A stretch of 64,000 nt of DNA, from assembly GCA_037833965.1 (NCBI GenBank), contig AP031354.1, forward strand, positions 26,886,001 through 26,950,000. Reading direction: 5' to 3'. The position numbers and the translations under genes were made by a program. The stretch comes from Marchantia polymorpha subsp. ruderalis. Lineage: Eukaryota > Streptophyta > Marchantiopsida > Marchantiales > Marchantiaceae. The notes below the pieces were generated by a model. The model worked only from the letters and a program-made list of their open reading frames with translations. It searched no databases and was not told the DNA's origin. The stretch's first letter is position 1; every line of letters begins with the position of its first letter. Shown piece by piece: positions 33,001 through 40,093 of the stretch.

Positions 33001-36000
33001 ATGACCTTCGACCGGGCGGCGGAGAGCGTCCCATTCTTGAATTCGCGATTCCAATCTCTTGTGCGCGCTGCGCGCATCCATCTGCTGGCTGCGGAACATT
33101 CTCGTCGTCGTCGCTCAGTAGATTTCTTGTTGATTGAGGGAGAAGTGAGTGCGCGTGATTTGGAATTGAGAGCGATTAGAGTTTGCCGAGAGAGAAAGAA
33201 ACGCGGACAGTGCGGAAGTAGAATGAGCGGGCGAGCGAACCCCAGGAACGCAATGACGAGACCGAGCAGATTGCGGATGGTGCCACTTCGCCTGCCGCAG
33301 AACGGGCTGCGCGCTTTCGAAGAGCGCTTAATAGCAAGAAAGCTCGATTTCTTGCTATGGGGATGGAATTACATCTGCGCGAATATGGTGCGCGAGTGGC
33401 TAGAGCCACAGGGACCACCCTCGCGCGGATTGCGTCCGCATGTTGACCGGTGGACAGTCCAAGATTGGGCGCAGGCGTTGGGAAGATGTGCTGGCATGCC
33501 AGGGCATCTCCTTTTCGACAGCGAGAGCATCAAGGTGACCAAGCAAGAAGAAGCGCAATTTGTGGAGCTGTTCAAGACCGGGAGGTCTACCAAGAATGGG
33601 TACAGGACCCGTGATTACAAAGATCGATTTCGCCGGACTTTGTCCGCGGCGCTGATGCAATTACTGCAGCCGCACCGCGCCTGCTACATCACATTGTGGC
33701 AGGTCTCTTTTGTGGAGTGCGTCATCGAGGGAACTCCAATTCACTGGGCGAGCATCCTGCACAGAGTGATGCGACAGCACGCGTTTGAGGAGAAGGGGGG
33801 AACGCTAAACCATCTTTCTCCTTTCCTCATCAATTTTTATCGACAGCGGAATTGTTTGACAGCGGCGGAGCTTGAACATTTTCCGCCATTGTCCATCGAC
33901 CATCCCGGGAAGTATGTGCGGGAGAACGAGGTCGACACTGATGCGGAGGAGTCACCGACTTCTACCCCATCAAGACGGAGAGACGAAGGGAGACACACCC
34001 CTGCAGCGCGAGTGCCGCGGAAGCGGCGATGGAGGGAAGAGGCCGAAGAGGAGCAGCATCAAGAACTCTCTGTTCCCATTCGACCGCGGCCGCTGTGCGA
34101 GCCATACAGCCGGCCGAAGCAGAAGGCACGCAGACTGGTGTTGCCAGCTGACAGTGCAGACACGGCGACGATTGCGACGGAGATAGGAAGTGCGTCGCCA
34201 GAGAGACGAGAGGAAGCGCGGACGACCGCAGGAGCGACGGGCCACGCTGCAACCTCGTCGGGAGAGAGGCCGCCTACGGGCCAAGGGCCTCCGGAGTTAC
34301 CACGTGCGATGCGGACAGATGTTCCGTTTGCGCACAGGCGAACCTCCGCGGACGGACGAGCCTCCGCGGATCGGCGAACACAAGTGGACGTGGATCTACG
34401 CTTACGCGTGGGAAGGAGCAGTCCGCCTGTGCACAGGTCGCCTGTGCACAGGTCACCTGTGCACAGAACACCTCCACACGTGCCGCCTGTGCACAGGCAA
34501 GAATCACCCCCGTTCCAACGTAGGAAGGGGAAGGAGCCGGCGGAAGAACCGCCTACGAGACACCGGCCCTCGGGGCCAGACCCTCCGGCGCACCACGCGC
34601 CGCAATTCGCGCCTTCGGCGCCAGGGCCTTCGAGCCGAGGGGATACGAGCAGAGAGCGTGCGGAGGCCGCACCATCGGCGGGAAGTACGCCGATAGATGC
34701 GCCTTCGGCGGTAGGGCCTATAGGCCAAGGAGCATCGGGCGTGCGGCCCCCGGCCATGTCGCCTTCGGCGATAGATGTCCGCGGCGCTACGCCTGCGGCG
34801 GACAAGGCGCCGGCACATGCGCCTGCGCACGGGCCGGGCACAGCCCCCACGGACCGATCAAGGGAGCAGCAGACGGAGGAGCGGAGTGACTGTCCGCGGG
34901 ACGACATCTCGATGCGCGATGCGCAATCCAACCCCGCGCAGCCACCCTCCGCTCGATCGCCTTCGGCGACGGACGACGGCGACAGAGAGAATGCGGTGGG
35001 CAATCAACCAGCGAGCGACGGGGATGCCGCTCGGATACATTCGCCTTCCGCCTTAGACATTTTGGCGACGAGCAGCGAGGCTGCAGCCGTGCCTTCGCAG
35101 GCAGCACACGTCGAGGACGTGCAGCCCCACTCGGGGCAGTCGCCGACGCAATCAATGGCGACTGAAATTCTCCACTCGGATGATGAGGACGGAGGCTCCA
35201 CGGAAGAAATGTCAGGAGCAGAAGACACCGAGGAGGAGGAGGAGGAAATTGTTGGAGCGCCGGCGGCGGCGCTCTCTGAGCAGGTGATTCCGTTGCTGCG
35301 GTACTTGGATCGCAAGGTCGATAAATACGCCGACCCACTCCAGCCGGGATCTTACATCGAGTTAGTGCGCAGGCGGACTCGCACTAAAGTCCACACCAGC
35401 AAGCTATTAGCTAGAGTGGACCAGGAGTTGAGGGACTTGAAGGAGAAGCATGAGTGCTTGTGGGGACAGTACAAGCTTAATCAGAAATTCTACAAGCACT
35501 CCGAGAAGATGAAGGATGAGAAACTGGGCGAGCTCACCAAGGAGCAGGTGAAGGTCAAGGAAGCACTCAACTCTGAGCAGGCCGAGAATCGGATTTTGTC
35601 AGAGGAGCTCGTGCGACAGACGCGGTTGTTGGAACAATGTCAGCTCGCACGGCAGGCGGATGAAGAATTAATCCGCAGTTTACAGTCAGAGTGTGGCGAA
35701 TTGAGGGCGCAACGTGCTGAAGCCGAATCGCAATTAGTGACCATTGAAGAGGATCGCAGGAAGGAGGCGGATCGCACGAAGGTGGAGACGGCGAGGCGAG
35801 TCGCCCACTGTCTCAAGGGCTACGCCCACTGGGAAGTGAAGGCGCAGGAGATACTCACACTGCGTGAGTTTGAATTGCGCGCAGCCGGGTTGTTGTCAGG
35901 CGACAGTAGGAGTCGGCGGAAGGTAGCGAAGAAGCTCGAGGCCTTTCTGTCGAAGGCACAGGATACCATGTCCGCCCTCGAGGGGGAGGTGTCCGCGGCG

Positions 36001-36135
36001 TTGCAGCGGTTGGGACTGCGTAGTCGAGCGGAAGAGTGGCAGGGTAGGGAGCTAGTGCGCGGCAGTCGGCCGCGCAGGAGACGTAGTACAGGTTCCGCGG
36101 AGTGTAGTGTAGCGTGGTTCCGTGCAGGCGTGTAG
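33001..36135 (+). CDS. U3-encoded 1044-residue protein, E3 5' LTR copy
   Basis: Open frame in the E3 5' LTR with the same architecture as 15327-18467: N-terminal conserved region (1-330), Pro/Ser/Arg-rich middle with PVHR repeats near 478-495, acidic run (EDTEEEEEEIVG), long predicted coiled coil and basic tail. The ATG has A at -3, a fair plant start context. It differs from the 3' LTR copy at residue 951 (Ile here, Lys there and in all other copies). It lies upstream of the LTR TATA box, so RNA started in this LTR would not carry this copy. It could be expressed only from an upstream or internal promoter, none of which I can identify. Function unknown. Confidence 0.8.
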   Translation: MTFDRAAESVPFLNSRFQSLVRAARIHLLAAEHSRRRRSVDFLLIEGEVSARDLELRAIRVCRERKKRGQCGSRMSGRANPRNAMTRPSRLRMVPLRLPQNGLRAFEERLIARKLDFLLWGWNYICANMVREWLEPQGPPSRGLRPHVDRWTVQDWAQALGRCAGMPGHLLFDSESIKVTKQEEAQFVELFKTGRSTKNGYRTRDYKDRFRRTLSAALMQLLQPHRACYITLWQVSFVECVIEGTPIHWASILHRVMRQHAFEEKGGTLNHLSPFLINFYRQRNCLTAAELEHFPPLSIDHPGKYVRENEVDTDAEESPTSTPSRRRDEGRHTPAARVPRKRRWREEAEEEQHQELSVPIRPRPLCEPYSRPKQKARRLVLPADSADTATIATEIGSASPERREEARTTAGATGHAATSSGERPPTGQGPPELPRAMRTDVPFAHRRTSADGRASADRRTQVDVDLRLRVGRSSPPVHRSPVHRSPVHRTPPHVPPVHRQESPPFQRRKGKEPAEEPPTRHRPSGPDPPAHHAPQFAPSAPGPSSRGDTSRERAEAAPSAGSTPIDAPSAVGPIGQGASGVRPPAMSPSAIDVRGATPAADKAPAHAPAHGPGTAPTDRSREQQTEERSDCPRDDISMRDAQSNPAQPPSARSPSATDDGDRENAVGNQPASDGDAARIHSPSALDILATSSEAAAVPSQAAHVEDVQPHSGQSPTQSMATEILHSDDEDGGSTEEMSGAEDTEEEEEEIVGAPAAALSEQVIPLLRYLDRKVDKYADPLQPGSYIELVRRRTRTKVHTSKLLARVDQELRDLKEKHECLWGQYKLNQKFYKHSEKMKDEKLGELTKEQVKVKEALNSEQAENRILSEELVRQTRLLEQCQLARQADEELIRSLQSECGELRAQRAEAESQLVTIEEDRRKEADRTKVETARRVAHCLKGYAHWEVKAQEILTLREFELRAAGLLSGDSRSRRKVAKKLEAFLSKAQDTMSALEGEVSAALQRLGLRSRAEEWQGRELVRGSRPRRRRSTGSAECSVAWFRAGV

Positions 36136-36171
36136 CGTAGTGCAGTGTAGTGTTAGGTAGGACTTAGAAGG

Positions 36172-36200
36172 TATAAAATAGTTCCAGGCGTTTTGCCTGG
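36172..36200 (+). promoter_or_regulatory. LTR promoter core of E3: TATA box and hairpin
   Basis: TATAAAATA at 36172-36180, then hairpin CCAGGC-GTTTT-GCCTGG at 36184-36200. The genomic RNA probably starts close to the hairpin (inferred from usual TATA spacing). Conserved in every GU LTR that covers this region. Confidence 0.75.
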
Positions 36201-37147
36201 GGTTCTTTCCCAAACTCAGAAGTATAGTTCAGGAACCCATTTCCTTTGCGTGTTTGTGTCCTTGAGTTCTGTCACCACGCACGAGGAGTTACAACTTAGC
36301 GTTCCGCATTTTGTAGCTGAAGGCCTTCGGCCGAATGTTCAGAGCTAGTCCATTGGTTAGAGACTTGAGTAGTTCGGATCTGCACCTGCGGGTGACTGCC
36401 GATGCTCAGAGCCAGTGACTAGTTAGATACTTGAACAGTTTCGCCCCTACACCTTCGAGTGTTCCTTTCTGATTGTACTCCTTGGGATTTTTCCCCTGAA
36501 TGCCAAAGTGAAGTTTTGCTACTTCGTGTAAGCCTTGGTTGTAAATTCAGGTTACGCTGCAGCAGGTGCCTTGAGGGTAACCCCTGTAGTATTTCTGGGA
36601 ATGACAAGTGCCTGAGAATTCAAACTCTTCAATAGACTGTTGTTGTGTTACTGGAATGTTTCACAGTGAGTCCTTCAGTGCGGACCTGTGTTCTCTGCGC
36701 GTTTTGTGAGTTGAGAGTGTTGTTCACCGCGTAGGAGTGACTTCGATCCGAAGTAGGCAGTCCAAACCGGGTTTCCTACACTAGCAGCAAGCTAGTGGAA
36801 GTGTTGTAAAAGCCGGAGTTGGAAGTCACTGCCCGCAGCTTTGCCGAGTGTGCTCTTGAGAGACTTTCCCCCTGAAATCTTGAAGTAGAGGTCCTAACGG
36901 ATCTCTGGGTTGTGTTTCTGTAGTTTCAGGTGTGTGTGTGTGTGTGTGTTACGCTGCACTGTGCGACCTCCGAGTGCGCTCCGAGTGGACACTTGCAGTA
37001 TTTCTGGGAGTGACAGTTGCCTGAGAATTCAAACTCCTCAATAGTCTGTTAAAACGTGACACTTTATACCCTGTGTGTTCCTCTGTCCCTGTGGGTTCGA
37101 CCTTTCTACCACTATATTGCAGTTTTAGCCTTTAGTGGGTTATTACA
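36201..37147 (+). other. R/U5 of E3 with internal duplications
   Basis: No gene. Two diverged copies of a ~200-bp block lie ~409 bp apart. Each contains TTACGCTGCA, AGTATTTCTGGGA and GAGAATTCAAACTC (near 36549-36640 and 36948-37040). A shorter pair starting CAGAGCTAGT / CAGAGCCAGT lies at 36340 and 36407. The (TG)n run at 36930-36949 differs in length between the two LTRs. Confidence 0.75.
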
Positions 37148-37170
37148 TAAGAAGCCGACAACTTTTTTTT

Positions 37171-37188
37171 TGGCGCCGCTGCCGGGGA
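37171..37188 (+). other. Primer-binding site of E3, tRNA-Asp type
   Basis: TGGCGCCGCTGCCGGGGA, 23 bases after the LTR and preceded by a run of T. Complementary to the 3' end of plant tRNA-Asp except at position 9. Confidence 0.83.
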
Positions 37189-37234
37189 CAGTTGCGTCAA
37201 CACCGGGGTTTTTACGAGCAGCCATGCTCGGTGA

Positions 37235-40087
37235 ATGTCGACTGGGGCTGGCGGGAGCAACCTAAGTGCTAGAGCTGTCCGCAAGTTCCGACGAGATTCA
37301 GAGAAGGCCGTGGAACAGACACGGCGTCAAACCAAGAAAACACCAAAAAGAGTACCTAAGCCTAGTTCGGCCGACATCCTTGGGGAACCTACCCCCGGCG
37401 ACTCGGAACCAAACTTGGTGCTTACAGTTCTACTAGATATTCCTTGCACGGACCCGCCTAGTGAAGTAGAACCGACCGCCCGAGGACCGTCGACAGACAC
37501 ACTGATGGCGGACGGACAAGCCAATGTGCGGCTACCTCAGCCGATTACTAAACATTCCTACCCGAAGTACAAAGGGAGTGGGGATGACGACGATGCAGAT
37601 TCATACATCAAGTTATTCGAGTCGGTGTCTATTGCCAATCGCGAGATCGCAGACGACGACCGACTAAGGATCTTTCCAAGCCTTCTGCGGAAGAAAGCGA
37701 GGAGTTGGTATAATCACGAGAGCATCGATCCGACTGGGTTGACAACATGGGCCCAGCTGAAGGAGAAGTTCCTTCGTCGCTTTCGCGAGCTCGGCTACGA
37801 CAGCCGGGTTTTGACGAAGTTACGTAATTTGCAGCGAGAGAAGAAGGAGAGTCTGCGTGACTACACTGAGAGATTTATGGACCTCCTCGACAGAATACCG
37901 AAAATAGGACCAGGGTCCCCTTTCTCGGTACAACAAGCTGTGGATTGGTACGTGACCGGTTTAACTCGGGAGATGGAGACTTTTTGCCGACGCAGCAAGT
38001 GCGACACTATTGAGGATGTGATTGCATCGGCAGAAGCCTTCGAAACTTCCACTCTCAACCGAAGAGGGAGAGAGAGACGGGAGTCGAAGGAGCGCAAACC
38101 GAAGGGAGGGCGAAGACGGCGTAGAGGTACAACTCCGTCATCGGAGGAATCGTCTTCGGACGAGAACCGTTCTTCATCCGAAGAAGAGGAAACCTCATCG
38201 TCGGAGGAGGAGAAGAAGAGGAAGAAGCATGGGTCAGCGAAGAAAAAGGGCATCCGACGAGTGACTACGGACAGAGCGCCGGGAGATATAGCTTCGAAGA
38301 TGGAGACCCTTGTGAAGGACTTCGCCGATCTCAAGGTTCAAGTGGTAGGCGGGCATGATCGCCGAAAATCACCCGGGAGAGTGCGAGCGAACTTATGGTG
38401 TACTACGTGCGGGGCGGTGGGACATGCAAACACCGAGTGCCTTACCACCCGGCCGTCATATCCAGTCAACGCAGTAGAGTGGGCGCAACCGTACTATGGA
38501 GAGCACCCTCAGTACTATGGAGAGCACCCTCAGTACTATGGAGAGGCTAGCGAAGAGACAGCCTACGCCGTCCAGTCGGTGCCTACCCCTCCTGCGGTTT
38601 CAGCAATGCAAGTTCCACGATATATTCCGGTGGATCGGGCCACTACGGTACCTGTGAGGCGGAGAGCACCTCCAGGGACGTTTGACCCACCGCCACCGCG
38701 AGCTTGTTATAATTGCGGGGAAGTTGGGCACTTCTCACCGCAGTGTCCCCATCCAAAAAGGCGAAACGATTATGCTCCGACATGTAGTAATTGCAAGAAG
38801 GTCGGGCACACTGCGCCAGAGTGTGATCAGCCACCAGTCCCTCGGCCAGTGGTACGATTTGTGAACACTCCTGCCAAGGAGGACGTGCAAGTTAACCAGG
38901 TCGAAGTAGGTTCAGACGGGGATGGCGAAGACGAAGAATGGCCGGCTGAAGAGGTTATGTGCGCACGGGTCGAAACTCGTAGCTCCAAGAAATCCAAGGA
39001 GCAAGAGCGTGACACTCGCAAGCACGAACGGAGAACCGCCGACCGGACGGGAAAAGGAAAGGAGAAGACATCCAGCAAGTCCGACTCGCGACCTGCTCGG
39101 AAGTCTTTGACTACGCGGGAGGCACCAGCAGTGCGCCCCCAGGCAGCAGTCGAGGACGAGCCAGTGCGCCTACTGAAACGGGACTATGCTCCGGATATCC
39201 GCAACGAGGTAGCCAACCTGTTGCAGGAAGCGATCCGCACTCAAAAGGATCCACCGCGGCCAGACCTGACATCCTCCCTTGGGGCGAAGTTGGCAGCCAC
39301 CGTGGAACCTCGCAGAGCGTCGCCGACCCCGGCGCCCCAACGCGCCCACTATGACTTGGTTGAAGATCTCGGGAGTCGAAAAGTGAACATTACGTTCAAG
39401 CAGCTCTTGGAGGACAATAAGACGTATCGGAGAATGTTGATGCTTTCGCTACGGCATCCGCGGAAGCCGCGCGCATCCACATCCTCTCAAGTATATCAAG
39501 TGGAGAGCGAAGACCAAGGGCCACCCGAGATCGATGTGGAGATAGCCGGATGTTGTGTACGCAGAGTGCCAATCGACTCTGGATCAGGAGTCAACATAAT
39601 GACGGAGGATACAGCGAGAGCCTTGGGGTTCAGTCAATACGAACCCTCGAAGCGTGTGTTGAGATTAGCGGATCAGACGCGGAGAATGCCTGCAGGTATG
39701 CTGCGCAATGTCAAGACAACCATCGGGGGTGCGGACTTTCGGTTGACGTATATCATCCTTCAACCGATGATGAAGCAGGGCTATGACGTTCTGCTCGGGC
39801 GACCATGGCTATATGGTGCACAAGTCAGATGTGACTGGCGAAGACATCGCCTTAAGTTTCCTCATCCTTCGGAACCGACCAAAACCATTACAGTGCCCTG
39901 GAATAGGGTCAGGCACGAAGGAGAGACCCCATCGACAAGTGCAGGTTACACATCGGGCGAGGACAGTGAGTCGACCGCGCGATCGGATTCCAGTGGTACC
40001 GAATCCGATTACTTCGTGGGATTCGTTGCCTGCTGTTCGGTGGAAGAAGAAGAAGAGACGGAAGCTATTCAGCCGGAAGACGAATAG
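37235..40087 (+). CDS. gag-pro: Gag-protease polyprotein of E3 (950 residues)
   Basis: Structural Gag plus aspartic protease. The start ATG is 46 bp after the primer site. The Gag domain lies around 110-260; a Ser/Glu-rich block with a following Lys-rich stretch near 300-345; CCHC knuckles near 388, 489 and 516; and protease IDSGSGVNIM near 781. A 21-bp tandem duplication (38498-38518 and 38519-38539) repeats YGEHPQY between the first and second knuckles and is absent from E1 and E2. It ends in UAG at 40085-40087 with the readthrough context. Confidence 0.95.
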   Translation: MSTGAGGSNLSARAVRKFRRDSEKAVEQTRRQTKKTPKRVPKPSSADILGEPTPGDSEPNLVLTVLLDIPCTDPPSEVEPTARGPSTDTLMADGQANVRLPQPITKHSYPKYKGSGDDDDADSYIKLFESVSIANREIADDDRLRIFPSLLRKKARSWYNHESIDPTGLTTWAQLKEKFLRRFRELGYDSRVLTKLRNLQREKKESLRDYTERFMDLLDRIPKIGPGSPFSVQQAVDWYVTGLTREMETFCRRSKCDTIEDVIASAEAFETSTLNRRGRERRESKERKPKGGRRRRRGTTPSSEESSSDENRSSSEEEETSSSEEEKKRKKHGSAKKKGIRRVTTDRAPGDIASKMETLVKDFADLKVQVVGGHDRRKSPGRVRANLWCTTCGAVGHANTECLTTRPSYPVNAVEWAQPYYGEHPQYYGEHPQYYGEASEETAYAVQSVPTPPAVSAMQVPRYIPVDRATTVPVRRRAPPGTFDPPPPRACYNCGEVGHFSPQCPHPKRRNDYAPTCSNCKKVGHTAPECDQPPVPRPVVRFVNTPAKEDVQVNQVEVGSDGDGEDEEWPAEEVMCARVETRSSKKSKEQERDTRKHERRTADRTGKGKEKTSSKSDSRPARKSLTTREAPAVRPQAAVEDEPVRLLKRDYAPDIRNEVANLLQEAIRTQKDPPRPDLTSSLGAKLAATVEPRRASPTPAPQRAHYDLVEDLGSRKVNITFKQLLEDNKTYRRMLMLSLRHPRKPRASTSSQVYQVESEDQGPPEIDVEIAGCCVRRVPIDSGSGVNIMTEDTARALGFSQYEPSKRVLRLADQTRRMPAGMLRNVKTTIGGADFRLTYIILQPMMKQGYDVLLGRPWLYGAQVRCDWRRHRLKFPHPSEPTKTITVPWNRVRHEGETPSTSAGYTSGEDSESTARSDSSGTESDYFVGFVACCSVEEEEETEAIQPEDE

Positions 40088-40093
40088 CAATTA
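40085..40093 (+). promoter_or_regulatory. Leaky-stop readthrough signal (E3)
   Basis: UAG CAA UUA, with gag-pro and pol in the same frame (both start positions are congruent modulo 3). Matches the tobamovirus-type UAG-CAR-YYA context. Readthrough would give a ~1897-residue Gag-Pol. Confidence 0.82.

Larger units (their letters stand above)
31756..37147 (+). repeat. 5' LTR of E3
   Basis: Length 5392 bp. Distal U3 (31756-33000) holds no gene. It is rich in short palindromes (CGCCTGTGCACAGGCG and variants near 32260-32340 and 32620-32720) and contains the shared 45-bp module at 32070-32114. U3 frame 33001-36135; TATA 36172-36180; R/U5 to 37147. U3 is thus about 4.4 kb, most of the LTR. Confidence 0.96.

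Noticed and set aside
34420-34500. CRISPR-like array from regularly repeated CCTGTGCACAGG
   Set aside because: Units are palindromes with very short, irregular spacing inside a coding frame of a eukaryotic transposon.
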